This document shows, one piece after another, positions 37,507 through 47,793 of a stretch of 64,000 bases of DNA. This stretch comes from Candidatus Saccharimonadota bacterium (GTDB lineage Bacteria; Patescibacteriota; Saccharimonadia; Saccharimonadales; Saccharimonadaceae): NCBI GenBank assembly GCA_030445245.1, contig JAUCSD010000001.1, forward strand, positions 124,001-188,000, written 5' to 3'. The notes under the pieces were generated by a model. It had not been told where the DNA came from. It did no database searches and saw only the letters and a list, made by a program, of their open reading frames with translations. Position 1 is the stretch's first letter, and every line of letters starts with the position of its first letter. A program made the translations under genes and the position numbers.

Positions 37507-39054
37507 TTACCCCCTGTACATTGCGTGATTTTTAATCCAGCCATCTTCGTTGTGTTCGATGAGGCTTTCGTTGCTATTGTGATCGGCGCTGAGCTTTTCT
37601 GCCACTGCGGAATATACTGGAAGATTGAACTCGAACGTCGAGCCCTCACCTTCAGCGCTTCTCACCCCTATTTTACCACCATGTGACTCAACAATAGCTT
37701 TGGAAATGTAGAGGCCGATTCCCGTACCTGCTACTGTTTCTCGTGAACGGTGTGAGCGGTAGAATTTATGAAACAAGTTGCTCACGACACTTCCAGGCAT
37801 ACCGATTCCATGGTCTTCAACAGATACTTTAACATTCTCACCCTCGTGAGTTGCCGTGACGCTGACCACGCCACCCTCGTTACTGTACTTGATCGCATTA
37901 TCGATTAAGTTCGATAGAACCTCGCTGATACTGCCTCGGTCCGCTGCGACAGTTGGTAGATCTTCGGGGAAAGCAACGGTAAGCATTCGGTTCTGGCTAA
38001 CTGCGCGCAGGCGCATGTCATCACTAATTGTATCGTAGATATCAGCAATTGAGTCTTCTCTCAAATGGACTTTAAGGTGGCGTCGGTCATAACGTGAGGC
38101 GTTGAGAATGTTATTAACATAGCTACTTAGTCGATTGGCGGATACAACGAGACGTTTGAGTAGTTCAGTCTGGTCGACATCGAGTGTTTGCTCTAACTCA
38201 TCGCCAAGCACGTCGAGATACCCACGAATAACAGTGATTGGTCCTCTGAGCTCATGCGCGGCGAAAGCGATGAAGTCAAGATCATCGTCTTCTGGTTGGT
38301 ACTCGTCTGTTCGCTCGAAAAGCATCAAGACGACTTCAGCTTCGCTTCCCTTCTGATATGAAGCAGTAAGGTCGTATATTTTACGGTCTTCCTCGCCTGT
38401 AATCTTGTTAGCGACTCGCTGCCATGTATGTTCTGCGTGAACAGCATGTTCTTCGCAGTCTTTTAGCCAGTCTTCGAGTGTCGGTTCTTCGTCGAAAATC
38501 AGGTCGATAACAACCTCCCCCTTAGGGTTGGTGTGGACTGGAGCTTTGGGGTTGGCGTAAAGCACCTGTTGCTTAGCGGTGAGAATCATAAAGCCGGCGG
38601 AAGTGTTTTCAAGCGCGGTAGAGAGGTTGTTACTCGGCACAACGGGGGTAAGGGCGATATCCTCGGCCGACTCCTTAGTTGCGGCAAGCTGATAAACGAG
38701 CTGAAGTAGAGGCTTAAAGCCATCACGTTCAAAATGGCGTGCGTTGGGGTTTGGTGGCGTTACGAGGCTTGGTTCACCGGATATATGTGTGAGAGCACTC
38801 GTAAGGTCTTTTAATGGTGTCGAAAGGAGATTAACGAGGAGAATGTTAACGCCAATGGAACCGGCTAGGACGGCAATAATGGTAACCCAGAATGGCGGGG
38901 TTGGTTCAGCCGCATCAGTTGCTAGAAGCGCGCTACCAATAGCAACAGTTCCAGCGATCTGCATCAAAATAGTGAGAGCCATAGCATGACGACGAAATCG
39001 CGGCCAATAGTCACGTATCATGGCTGGTTGTTTATTGGACTGTTCTACTGCCAT
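37507..39054 (-). CDS. Membrane sensor histidine kinase
   Basis: 515 aa. Two N-terminal membrane helices (MALTILMQIAGTVAIGSALL; PFWVTIIAVLAGSIGVNILLV) with almost no extracytoplasmic loop, a PAS-like middle, HisKA with AAHELRGPITVIRGYL, and HATPase_c with NLIDNAIKYSNEG, DHGIGMPG and GTGIGLYISK. Gly replaces the usual Thr in HELRTP. Its start overlaps the end of the DUF3048 gene by 10 nt. Confidence 0.88.
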   Translation of the reverse strand: MAVEQSNKQPAMIRDYWPRFRRHAMALTILMQIAGTVAIGSALLATDAAEPTPPFWVTIIAVLAGSIGVNILLVNLLSTPLKDLTSALTHISGEPSLVTPPNPNARHFERDGFKPLLQLVYQLAATKESAEDIALTPVVPSNNLSTALENTSAGFMILTAKQQVLYANPKAPVHTNPKGEVVIDLIFDEEPTLEDWLKDCEEHAVHAEHTWQRVANKITGEEDRKIYDLTASYQKGSEAEVVLMLFERTDEYQPEDDDLDFIAFAAHELRGPITVIRGYLDVLGDELEQTLDVDQTELLKRLVVSANRLSSYVNNILNASRYDRRHLKVHLREDSIADIYDTISDDMRLRAVSQNRMLTVAFPEDLPTVAADRGSISEVLSNLIDNAIKYSNEGGVVSVTATHEGENVKVSVEDHGIGMPGSVVSNLFHKFYRSHRSRETVAGTGIGLYISKAIVESHGGKIGVRSAEGEGSTFEFNLPVYSAVAEKLSADHNSNESLIEHNEDGWIKNHAMYRG

Positions 39055-40139
39055 GATATACTCCCGCTGCCGTTTGGTACGGCAGTGATCCAGGTCTGCC
39101 CTCGTACAAGTGGCACATCTTTGCCTGCTCCATCTGTGAAGGTCATCGAGCTAGCACGGGTTGGTTTATGCCAAGTCACCTCTTGTGCTGTTCCGTTTTG
39201 GAAAATGACCGCAGTTCCATCGCCGATAGCTTTAATATCTTCACGATAGCCATCCTCGAAAACAAGGCTCATATCAACTTTTAGAGCCACTACGACACTT
39301 GGCGTAATAGCCCCATCCTCGCGGTCCATGTGAGGCACGCCAGCCAGGAAACGACTATAGGTGTTAGTTGTCTTGTCGTAGGTGTAGCTCGTGTTGTAGA
39401 GAGGACCACTGATATTAACAGTAACCTTAGTAGCGTTAGGAGTATCACTTGGCTTGCCATCGGTACGTGTAAAGCCAGTGAAGACAGATTCGTTATATCC
39501 TTTGCTTGCATTAAGTGCGTCTAGTTTAGTAAAACTCGTATAGACATTATGGGGTGCATAGCGATCTGTTGCGCGCCAGTAGCTGCCAGCGTTAAAGAAC
39601 TGATCAATATCACGGTAGCTGCCATTTCTAACTTCTTTGAGTGCGGTGGCGCTGCCCCCGACGTGTGCAACACTAGCATTGTATGATGCTAGCCAGTCGA
39701 CATAGTACATACGGACACTTCGCACTGGACCTATCAACTGAGGTTTATCTTGTTGATGAAGAGTTAGAAAGCGAGTGATGCCACCTTCGGCGATGGCCTC
39801 ATAGACGACACCTGCTTGTTTGAGACCAGATTGTGGGCGAGCATCAGGACTATTCTCGATCATAATAGCAGTTACGGGCTGCTTAGTTGCTGCCTCATCA
39901 TTAACTTTCTCGCCAGTTAGTGGAGAGTAATATACAATTGGTGCAGCAATCTTTTGGACATGTTTTTTGACGACAGGAGCTGGTACCTGAACGGGTTTTT
40001 GATAAAGTATAACGAGCGTCACAATACTTGCAGTAAGAATAAGAAGAACACCAGCAATAATGAGACTTAAGGTGTGATGACGACGTATCCAGTCGTGTAT
40101 CTTAGCGAGAAATCGAGATATTTTTGTTTTTTCATTCAT
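39045..40139 (-). CDS. DUF3048-family membrane-anchored protein
   Basis: 364 aa from ATG 40139. TATAAT (40150-40155) ends 10 nt before it, so a near-leaderless mRNA is likely. One membrane helix near residue 20-45 (LSLIIAGVLLILTASIVTLVILY), then an extracytoplasmic domain with PLTGEKV, PVTAIMIENSPDARPQSGL, YEAIAEGGITRFL and IGPVRSVRMYYVDW, the DUF3048 (YerB-like) signature. Biochemical role unknown; found in many monoderms near wall genes. Confidence 0.85.
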   Translation of the reverse strand: MNEKTKISRFLAKIHDWIRRHHTLSLIIAGVLLILTASIVTLVILYQKPVQVPAPVVKKHVQKIAAPIVYYSPLTGEKVNDEAATKQPVTAIMIENSPDARPQSGLKQAGVVYEAIAEGGITRFLTLHQQDKPQLIGPVRSVRMYYVDWLASYNASVAHVGGSATALKEVRNGSYRDIDQFFNAGSYWRATDRYAPHNVYTSFTKLDALNASKGYNESVFTGFTRTDGKPSDTPNATKVTVNISGPLYNTSYTYDKTTNTYSRFLAGVPHMDREDGAITPSVVVALKVDMSLVFEDGYREDIKAIGDGTAVIFQNGTAQEVTWHKPTRASSMTFTDGAGKDVPLVRGQTWITAVPNGSGSISWQ

Positions 40140-40182
40140 GCTAATGGTTATTATAGCAGATGGCGATTGTCGTATTGAAGAA

Positions 40183-40806
40183 CTAGTGGGTGTGGTGGCC
40201 ACGACGAATTAAGGTGTTGTAAGCTTCCTGGACATTATCAGGGATAAGCTGGGGTGATTGGTAGCCCTTCTTGGCATAAGACCTGAGACGTTGGAACTCA
40301 CCGAGTGTTCGCCGAATGGTCTCGCCTCTCCCGTACCTGAGTGAGTATTCAGTCAGGCCAATTGCTTCATGTCGGGCGATAAAAGTTGGTTTTGGGTCAG
40401 ACCATTGGGCTTCAGCTGTTGCAAGAAATGAGCGTGAGCTAAATGGATAGTGAACCAAGATAACGCTCTTTGGTGTAACACTATGTTCGGTAAGCAATAT
40501 TTCAGAAAGGCGAATACTTTCGCCTGGGTTGCGTGCTGTTTGTTCACGCAAAATGGCAGCATCTGGCACGCCGCAGTCACGTAGAGTACGAGCGAGTAGG
40601 TCAGCCTCAGTTTGGTCCATGTCTGGCAGAGCTCGGCCTGAACAGACAATGACCGGTGCAAAATTTAAGGCGTATAATTCGGCCGCATATACAGCAGCAC
40701 CACTATCACTGCCGGCTACAATAATTGCATCTGCTTGAGCGACTGGAGACTGGACCTCCATATAGTTCCAGACGAGTTTTAGTAGTTCATCATCTGATTG
40801 CTTCAC
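40183..40806 (-). CDS. YdcF/DUF218-family protein
   Basis: 207 aa, soluble. AQADAIIVAGSDSG, PVIVCSGRA, EADLLARTLRDCGVPDAAILRE and ARNPGESIRLSEILL follow the YdcF-like DUF218 fold (SAM- or nucleotide-binding Rossmann type). Start overlaps the stop of gltX by 4 nt, so it is translated with gltX. Function unknown. Confidence 0.8.
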   Translation of the reverse strand: MKQSDDELLKLVWNYMEVQSPVAQADAIIVAGSDSGAAVYAAELYALNFAPVIVCSGRALPDMDQTEADLLARTLRDCGVPDAAILREQTARNPGESIRLSEILLTEHSVTPKSVILVHYPFSSRSFLATAEAQWSDPKPTFIARHEAIGLTEYSLRYGRGETIRRTLGEFQRLRSYAKKGYQSPQLIPDNVQEAYNTLIRRGHHTH

Positions 40807-42248
40807 GAGATAGTCACATTCATCGTCTCTATTGCCCGGTTAAGTCGTTTGAGTGTCGCTTCTTTGCCGATAACTGCTAAAGTGTCGTTGAGTGCCGGGC
40901 TAAATGGTGACCAACTGACACTGAGACGAATGAGACTAAATAGAATACCTGGCTTTTGACCAGTAGTGATGAGCAGCTGATTGAGTGCTTCTTGCAAGGC
41001 CTCTGGAGTAAAGTCACTGTCTGAAAGTGAGGCGATGGCATGTTGTAGCAGGCTACGAGTTTCTTCACTCGAGAGTTTAGAAAGCTGTTTGTTCTCTCGG
41101 GCCATTTGCCAGTTAGGAGTCGGCTCTTCAAAGAAGTAACTTGTGAGCGTCTTGAGATCAGCTAAGGTTTTAAGGCGATCCTGAACAAGTGCGAGGAGTT
41201 GTTTTTTATACGCCTCAGTTGCTTTCGCGGCACTTACAGGCCAGAAGTTGATTGTACGGTCATATAGTTCATCTATATTTAAGCGGCGAATCCACTGGCC
41301 GTTCATCCATAGGAGGCGCTGCTTGTCAAAGCGGGCACCGCTACGCTGCACTCGGTCAAGCGTAAACTTAGCAATTAATTCCTCGCGTGAGAAAATTTCT
41401 TGTTCTGTGCCATCATTCCATCCAAGAGAGGCGATAAAATTCGTCAGAGCTTCGGGTAGAATACCCTCGCGAATGTAGTCGAGTACATCTTTGGCGCCGT
41501 CACGTTTACCGAGTTTCTTAGTGCCTGATTCAGCGAGGATATGAGGCATTGTCGCAAAGATTGGCGGAGTAAGACCGAATGCTTCGTACAGGTTAAAATA
41601 GTTTGGCTGGCTCGAGATGAATTCTTGTCCACGAAGGATATGAGTAATGTGCATTTCGGCGTCATCAACAATATGTGCGAAGTTGTATGTTGGGTAGCCA
41701 TCTGATTTTATTAAGATAATGTCATCAATCACCTCTGGCCCAGTCGAGAGATCACCCATTACCTCATCATGCCATGAATAAGCTTTAGGATCAGACTTGA
41801 ATCGTAGCGGCATAGTTCCATCCCAGGCGGGTGGATTCTCAGGTCGATGATTACGGTAAAGGAAGGCACGCTTCTCTACTCTTGCTAGGTCGCGAAATTC
41901 TTGGATTTGTTCAGGAGCGTATGGATCGGCGTAGGCACGGCCGTTCTCAATCAGTTTTTGTGCCCATGTTCTATAGATTTCAAGGCGGTCACTCTGTTTG
42001 TATGGGCCATATGGTCCACCGACGTCAAGTCCTTCGGCGTAGTCGATACCTAGAATCTCAAGACATTCCTTAAGGTGTGCTATACTGCCCTCAACCTCTC
42101 GTTTTTTATCCGTGTCCTCAAGTCGTAAGATAAATGTACCTCCACTATGCTGGGCAACGAGCCAAGCGAATAGACCGGTACGTATGTTACCAACATGTAA
42201 GAAGCCAGTAGGGCTAGGTGCAAAACGAGTTCGAACAGGAGTAGTCAT
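40803..42248 (-). CDS. gltX: Glutamyl-tRNA synthetase
   Basis: 481 aa class I synthetase. FAPSPTGFLHVGNIRTGLF carries the HIGH-type motif, and KKLGKRDGA the KMSKS-type motif. A C-terminal helical anticodon domain follows. Charges tRNA-Glu (and tRNA-Gln if the Gat amidotransferase is used). Length is normal for bacteria. Confidence 0.95.
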   Translation of the reverse strand: MTTPVRTRFAPSPTGFLHVGNIRTGLFAWLVAQHSGGTFILRLEDTDKKREVEGSIAHLKECLEILGIDYAEGLDVGGPYGPYKQSDRLEIYRTWAQKLIENGRAYADPYAPEQIQEFRDLARVEKRAFLYRNHRPENPPAWDGTMPLRFKSDPKAYSWHDEVMGDLSTGPEVIDDIILIKSDGYPTYNFAHIVDDAEMHITHILRGQEFISSQPNYFNLYEAFGLTPPIFATMPHILAESGTKKLGKRDGAKDVLDYIREGILPEALTNFIASLGWNDGTEQEIFSREELIAKFTLDRVQRSGARFDKQRLLWMNGQWIRRLNIDELYDRTINFWPVSAAKATEAYKKQLLALVQDRLKTLADLKTLTSYFFEEPTPNWQMARENKQLSKLSSEETRSLLQHAIASLSDSDFTPEALQEALNQLLITTGQKPGILFSLIRLSVSWSPFSPALNDTLAVIGKEATLKRLNRAIETMNVTIS

Positions 42249-42280
42249 ATAAGGCTACTATAACAGATTGAGCTCTGGTT

Positions 42281-43243
42281 TTACATACTTGTTGCGATGC
42301 GACGGATCTGATCATTAGAAAGTGGTGCGTCGCCTGTAATCTTATATAGAACGCCACCGTTTACCCAAGCGGCATTATTGTCAAAGACATAGATCTTAAG
42401 CCCGTGCTCAACAAATGGAACATATGCGCCATTCGATGCTTCGTTCACGTAGTTCTCTTCAAGTGCACTCGAGTCCCAGCTGCTTTTGGTCTGGGTAATT
42501 GAGAAGTTTTGAGGTCCAGCATTTGCGGCAAATTTCATACTTACCTGTCCTTCATCGTAAGCGACGGGTCCTCGAAGGCTGTAGCCATCAGGTCGGTATT
42601 CGGGATATGTAGCGTTCACGCCAGCTTGGGCTGCGGCAACTCGAACAGAAAGACTTGGCATATTAAGGTATGTGAAGTATCCGCCGAGTAGAAGCAATGC
42701 GAGACTAGCCGAGGCGATGCTTAAGAAACGAGAGCGCTTTGATGTGGACTTATGTTGCTTGTTTCCAGCAGCGTGACTCGGCGCATTGTGTAATGCTTCG
42801 GCGATAGCCTCCTGTTTAATAACCTGAGAAGGCTTTGGCGCAAGTTTTGTGGCGTTGTTTGCTGTTTGTACTTGTTGCTGCGCTTTGGCCTTAGTGGCCA
42901 TTGGGTGCGAAACTGGTCCAATGTCAGACATGGTGCGAACTCGAGGTTTTGCAGCTACTGGATGCGGAGCGAACTTGGTAATCGCAGAGCTTTTTAGAAC
43001 CTGTCGTCGAACATGAGTAGTGGGCGTCGTTACTGCAGCTACTGGAGTCTTCTTGCCTACAGCGTGGCGATTGAGGGTTTGAGATTTCTCTGGGAGGCGA
43101 TGAACAGATTGAGACGGACGAGGTTCAGATGGAATATGGCGTGACGTAGACTTAGCCTCAGTTACGGCACCAAGCTTCTCTAGTGGCATACCTGTATGCG
43201 CATCGTAGATGGTCCCGTTGATTGTAACTGTTTTTTGACTCAT
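42281..43243 (-). CDS. Membrane protein with disordered basic N-terminus
   Basis: 320 aa. The first about 170 residues are Ala/Pro/Gln/Thr/Lys-rich and probably disordered; a single membrane helix (FLSIASASLALLLLGGYFTYL) near residues 179-199; then an extracytoplasmic domain of about 120 residues (NATYPEYRPDGYSLRGPVAYDEGQVSMKF, GLKIYVFDNNAAWVNGGVLYKITGD) resembling DUF4367-type sensor domains. Divergent from the PEGA gene, with a shared AT-rich promoter region. Confidence 0.7.
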   Translation of the reverse strand: MSQKTVTINGTIYDAHTGMPLEKLGAVTEAKSTSRHIPSEPRPSQSVHRLPEKSQTLNRHAVGKKTPVAAVTTPTTHVRRQVLKSSAITKFAPHPVAAKPRVRTMSDIGPVSHPMATKAKAQQQVQTANNATKLAPKPSQVIKQEAIAEALHNAPSHAAGNKQHKSTSKRSRFLSIASASLALLLLGGYFTYLNMPSLSVRVAAAQAGVNATYPEYRPDGYSLRGPVAYDEGQVSMKFAANAGPQNFSITQTKSSWDSSALEENYVNEASNGAYVPFVEHGLKIYVFDNNAAWVNGGVLYKITGDAPLSNDQIRRIATSM

Positions 43244-43382
43244 ATTGGTGTTCTCCCCGTTTTACCCAAAGAATAATCTGTTTTATCGCGTGTGTTTCTG
43301 CATATGGTTTGTTATGTTTTATAGTAGGTAATATACGCAAAATATGCAATAGTTTCCTCTAATGTTGGTATAATAAAAAGTA

Positions 43383-44840
43383 ATGTACCACCAGCCCTCT
43401 AAACGTAAACAAATTATTCAACGTGCCGTCATCTACGGTCTAATGTCGGCGACGGTCATCGGATTAGTGATCGTTCTTGTATTTGTTATGCTGGGGTATC
43501 AGTTTAATGGTGATGATGGCCGTATTGAACAAGGAGGTTTAGTGCAGTTTGATTCACGCCCGACTGGCGGCACAGTATCAATTGATGGTGCGAGTTTCGG
43601 AACGCGGACTCCCTCTAAGACGACACTTTTAGCCGGACAGCATTTTGTGACGATGACACGGGATGGATATAGAAGCTGGCAGAAGTCAGTCAATGTCATA
43701 GCAGGGAGTGTACTATGGCTTAATTACACGCGATTTATTCCAAATGACCTTAAACCCGCGAACGTAGAAGACTTCTCGTCTGTTTCGAGTACCTCTGTCT
43801 CACCGAACTCAAAATGGATGGCAGTGAAAGAAAACCCTAGTGACACGGCTATTCATCTCGTCGATATTAGTGGCGACACGGTGAAGCCTGCGACACTTGA
43901 GCTACCTGCTGGTAGCTACACCCCTTCTTCCGAAGGCAAGACGCATAGCTTCGTTCTTGTTAAGTGGGACCCTGATAGTCGCTATATTATCGTAAAGCAC
44001 ACCTATGACGACACAAAGACGGAATGGCTGGTTGTTGACACGCAAAATGTTGCTGACACTAAAAATGTAACTAAGCTTCTGAGTATCGACGCGAGTAACG
44101 TAGTCTTTAGTGGCAATAATCCTAAGATTCTCTATGCGCAAATTGGTAGTGATGTGCGACGTCTCGACATAGGCCTCGCCACCATGTCTCGTCCTCTTGT
44201 TTCGAATGCGGCTGAGTTCTCTATATACGATGACTCAACTATCGTCTTTAGCACTCTCGTTGATCCAGATACGAAGAAGCGGAGTGTCGGCTACTATGAC
44301 GAAGGTGCTGACAAAATTCAGACCATTCGAACATATACTGACGATGGTACGGCTTTGTTGCATCTGGCGATTGGTAAATACTTTAATGATACATACTTTG
44401 CCATTGCCTACGGCGATAAGGTAGACGTTCTGAAAGGAGACTTTTCTCATCCCTCAAAGGCAAAACAAGTTGCTTCAGCAACAATAGCCGGAGGCGCTCA
44501 GTATCTATCTATTCCGACCGACGGACGTTTTGTCGCCGCTCAGCATGACGACACACTTGTTGTAACTGATCTAGAGCTTAACAAGACTACGACAACAAAG
44601 CTTAAGGGGACGAGCGAAGTTAAAGAACAAATGCAGTGGCTTGATACGTACACTGTCTGGAGTGACCGTGACAGCATGGTACGTCTCTATGAATTCGATG
44701 GTGCAAATCAGCATGATATCATGCCCGTCACTCCTGGTCTCAATGTAACGCTTAACCCTGATGCTAAATATCTCTATGGCATTATCAAGTCCGAAGATGG
44801 CATGTATCACCTTGAACGCGTTCGCATGGTTCTTCCGTAG
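43383..44840 (+). CDS. Membrane-anchored PEGA-domain protein
   Basis: 485 aa. TATAAT (43369-43374) ends 8 nt before ATG, so probably leaderless. One N-terminal helix (GLMSATVIGLVIVLVFVMLGY), a PEGA domain (VQFDSRPTGGTVSIDGASFGTRTPSKTTL cut at the typical 'GxxxG.tP' turn), then a long beta-propeller-like region with repeated VxPDxK/SPNSKW motifs. PEGA domains are extracellular beta folds found in surface proteins. Role likely in cell-envelope architecture. Confidence 0.8.
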   Translation: MYHQPSKRKQIIQRAVIYGLMSATVIGLVIVLVFVMLGYQFNGDDGRIEQGGLVQFDSRPTGGTVSIDGASFGTRTPSKTTLLAGQHFVTMTRDGYRSWQKSVNVIAGSVLWLNYTRFIPNDLKPANVEDFSSVSSTSVSPNSKWMAVKENPSDTAIHLVDISGDTVKPATLELPAGSYTPSSEGKTHSFVLVKWDPDSRYIIVKHTYDDTKTEWLVVDTQNVADTKNVTKLLSIDASNVVFSGNNPKILYAQIGSDVRRLDIGLATMSRPLVSNAAEFSIYDDSTIVFSTLVDPDTKKRSVGYYDEGADKIQTIRTYTDDGTALLHLAIGKYFNDTYFAIAYGDKVDVLKGDFSHPSKAKQVASATIAGGAQYLSIPTDGRFVAAQHDDTLVVTDLELNKTTTTKLKGTSEVKEQMQWLDTYTVWSDRDSMVRLYEFDGANQHDIMPVTPGLNVTLNPDAKYLYGIIKSEDGMYHLERVRMVLP

Positions 44841-44936
44841 TACGAATGTGCATTTTGTACGAACGCAAAGATACAACATGGACTGCTCGATAATTCTATT
44901 CCCTAAGCGTTGTTGATCTGGTTTACTAGTAGCAGC

Positions 44937-45788
44937 ATGTTTCTGGCTCTTATACTTGTATTCTGTTCAGCTATTCTCCATGTCTCTTGGAATGTAAAGC
45001 TTCAGTCAGAGAATGATCCCCTCGATACAACCACCAAGGCATTATCACTGGGGCTCGTATGTCTTTTACCGATATTCGTTGTTTATTGGCTGTATACAGG
45101 ACTACCTGTCGTTTCTGGGCATGCAATGCTTTTTGCAGGATTGTCTGGCGTAGCCGAGCTTGGTTACTTTTGGTTTCTGTCATATAGCTATCGACGAGGT
45201 GAATTATCTGTCGTGTATCCTTTGGCTCGAGGGTCGGCACCAGTCCTTGCATTTATATTTGGCGTCGTCTTTTTAGGTGAACACATCAGCCAGCCGCAAA
45301 TCATTGGCGTATGTTGTTTATTGTTAGGCATTTGGCTTGTGAGGAGTGCTTCAATCTCCGGAGCTCGCGGGGCTATCCCCGCTATAGTAACGGGTGTTTT
45401 TGTTGCATCATTTATGGTTTTAGATAAAGTCGGCCTTCATGGTACCGATCCAATTTTATTTGGATGCCTAAAATATGCTTCTACTGTCGTGTGTCTGCTA
45501 GTCTTCGTGCCATTTAGATCTATGTTAGGAATGACAAAATCATCCAAGATGGACTTTCATTCTTGGAGAAAGTTTCTCTTGATAGGCGTATGCATCATTG
45601 TAACGTATCAGTTGGTGCTATTTGCGCTCACTTTGGCGCCTGTAGCAATCATTTCCCCACTACGTGAGTCTGCGTCGGTCGTAGTTACGATATGGGGCAT
45701 TTGGAAGCTTAAGGAACGTGATGGGCTCGTATCAAAGTTAATCGGCGTCGGGTCAATTTTCACTGGCATTATTCTACTTGCTCTATAG
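44937..45788 (+). CDS. EamA/DMT-family transporter
   Basis: 283 aa from ATG 44937. About ten membrane helices in two EamA repeats (ILHVSWNVKL...; SVVYPLARGSAPVLAFIFGVVFLGE; AIISPLRESASVVVTIWGIWKLKE). Drug/metabolite exporter superfamily; substrate unknown. It ends inside the last codons of the convergent ABC gene (overlap 20 nt). Confidence 0.85.
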   Translation: MFLALILVFCSAILHVSWNVKLQSENDPLDTTTKALSLGLVCLLPIFVVYWLYTGLPVVSGHAMLFAGLSGVAELGYFWFLSYSYRRGELSVVYPLARGSAPVLAFIFGVVFLGEHISQPQIIGVCCLLLGIWLVRSASISGARGAIPAIVTGVFVASFMVLDKVGLHGTDPILFGCLKYASTVVCLLVFVPFRSMLGMTKSSKMDFHSWRKFLLIGVCIIVTYQLVLFALTLAPVAIISPLRESASVVVTIWGIWKLKERDGLVSKLIGVGSIFTGIILLAL

Positions 45789-47793
45789 CGTCAGTAAACT
45801 GGCTACTGTAGAGTGAGCTATAGAATCCGTTCGCTTTAATAAGCTGATCATGCGTCCCCTGTTCAATGATGTTTCCAGATTTCATCACGAGAATAAGGTC
45901 AGCTTTGCGGATAGTCGAAAGTCGATGGGCGATAACGAAACTCGTACGATTTTGTGTTAATCGTTCCATAGCTTTTTGAATCAGAGCTTCCGTTCGTGTA
46001 TCGACAGAGCTTGTAGCTTCGTCAAGAATTAACATTGGCGCATTCGCAAGCATTGCTCGAGCAATCGTCAGAAGCTGCTTCTCTCCTGCTGAAATATTGT
46101 CGGTTTCCTCGCCGAGGATAGTATCATAACCCTTCGGTAAGGTTCGGATAAAGTGGTCGGCATGTGCGGATTTGGCAGCTGCAACGACCTCCTGTTTCGT
46201 GGCGTTCTTCCTTCCGTAGGCGATGTTATGAGCAATTGTACCGTTAAAGAGCCATGTATCTTGTAGGACCATACCAAACAGTTGTCGTACATCGGATCGT
46301 GCTAGCTTACTGCTATCGATGCCATCTATTTTAATCGTGCCACTATTAATGTCGTAGAATCGCATTAAAAGATTAACGATGGTAGTCTTACCTGCACCAG
46401 TCGGCCCAACGATTGCCACATTTTGTCCAGGTTTTATCTCTGCGTTGAAGTCTTGGATGATGGGTTTTTCGGGAACATAACTAAAGTTTACGTCGCTGAA
46501 TTGCACCGCGCCTTTGATTGGTAGCGGTAATGTCTCGGTGCTGGTGTCAGGTACTTCCTCTGGTTCGTCGAGAAATTCAAAGACACGCTCAGCTGCCGCA
46601 ACGGTCACCTGCATCACATTTGCGACGCCCGCTGTTTGAAGAACAGGTTGTGTAAACTGGTTCATGTATTGAATAAAGGCTTGGATATCACCGATACCAA
46701 TTCGACCGTTAACGGCTAGCCATCCACCGGTTACAGCAACGCCTACAAGGCCTAGGTTGCTGATGAACTGCATAATTGGCATCATTAATCCTGACATAAA
46801 CTGCGCTTTCCAGCCATTTTCGAACAGTTTCTGGTTGGTCACGGAGAATGTCTTTATTGATTGAGCCTCACCACTATACGTTCTCATAGCAATATGTCCA
46901 GAGAACATTTCTTCGACATGCCCATCAAGCTCTCCGAGACTTTTTTGCTGACCCATAAAGTAACCCTGAGACTTCTTTACTATAAAGATAGTAAATCCGA
47001 AGCTAAGGGGCAGTACGAGAATCGCAACCACCGTTAATTCCCAGCTGATCGTCAGCATCATAATAGTAATACCAATGATCGTTACAATCGATGTGATAAT
47101 TTGGGTCACGCTTTGATTCAGGCTTTGTCCAATTGTATCGATATCATTCGTGACACGACTAATTACCTCACCATATGGATGATGGTCGAAGTATCCGAGC
47201 GGCATACGATTAATTTTCAGTGAGATATTTCGGCGCAAACGATATACTAGATTCTGTGTAACGCTAGTCATGATCCATCCCTGTAGATACGAGAATAATG
47301 AGCTAATGACGTATAAGCCAATAAGCCACAATCCCAAAATCATTATGGCATGATAGTCAATCTCAGGTCGACCTTTTGAAAAGTCAATCGACTTGAGATT
47401 ATCCTGCTGCTTCGTTGGAATTTTTGCACGGTCTGTTGGTGTAAGATGATCCAAAATCGTTGCACCTGTCGTTCCGGCAGGCAGGCTTGCCCCTTTTGGC
47501 AGAGTTGCAATTACTTTGTCGTATGCCTGGCCATTGATGTATCCATTGACGATGTCATTGGTCATGTTACCTAAAATTCGAGGGCTAACGATCATGAAGA
47601 CAGTACTGATGATCGCAAATACGACAACAACAATGAGTTTGAATCGATATTGTTCCAGGTATCCCCCGATTGTAATGAGGGTCTTTTTGAAATTCTTAGG
47701 CTTTTGGACGGGACCGCCCATCATTCCCCTGGCTGCGCCAGGTCCACCACCGAATCCGACGGGACGCGTTGGTGCTGGTGTGTTAGGCTTCAT
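45769..47793 (-). CDS. Heterodimeric ABC exporter subunit, consensus NBD
   Basis: 674 aa half-transporter: six membrane helices with an extended periplasmic-side insert of about 70 residues (DIVNGYINGQAYDKVIATLPKG...), then an ATPase domain with Walker A GPTGAGKT, signature ISAGEKQLL, Walker B MLILDEATSSVD with catalytic Glu. Its start overlaps the stop of the partner gene by 4 nt. Belongs to the MdlB/LmrD group of multidrug or lipid exporters. The N-terminus is Pro/Gly-rich (GFGGGPGAARGMMGG). Confidence 0.9.
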   Translation of the reverse strand: MKPNTPAPTRPVGFGGGPGAARGMMGGPVQKPKNFKKTLITIGGYLEQYRFKLIVVVVFAIISTVFMIVSPRILGNMTNDIVNGYINGQAYDKVIATLPKGASLPAGTTGATILDHLTPTDRAKIPTKQQDNLKSIDFSKGRPEIDYHAIMILGLWLIGLYVISSLFSYLQGWIMTSVTQNLVYRLRRNISLKINRMPLGYFDHHPYGEVISRVTNDIDTIGQSLNQSVTQIITSIVTIIGITIMMLTISWELTVVAILVLPLSFGFTIFIVKKSQGYFMGQQKSLGELDGHVEEMFSGHIAMRTYSGEAQSIKTFSVTNQKLFENGWKAQFMSGLMMPIMQFISNLGLVGVAVTGGWLAVNGRIGIGDIQAFIQYMNQFTQPVLQTAGVANVMQVTVAAAERVFEFLDEPEEVPDTSTETLPLPIKGAVQFSDVNFSYVPEKPIIQDFNAEIKPGQNVAIVGPTGAGKTTIVNLLMRFYDINSGTIKIDGIDSSKLARSDVRQLFGMVLQDTWLFNGTIAHNIAYGRKNATKQEVVAAAKSAHADHFIRTLPKGYDTILGEETDNISAGEKQLLTIARAMLANAPMLILDEATSSVDTRTEALIQKAMERLTQNRTSFVIAHRLSTIRKADLILVMKSGNIIEQGTHDQLIKANGFYSSLYSSQFTDAIEQVE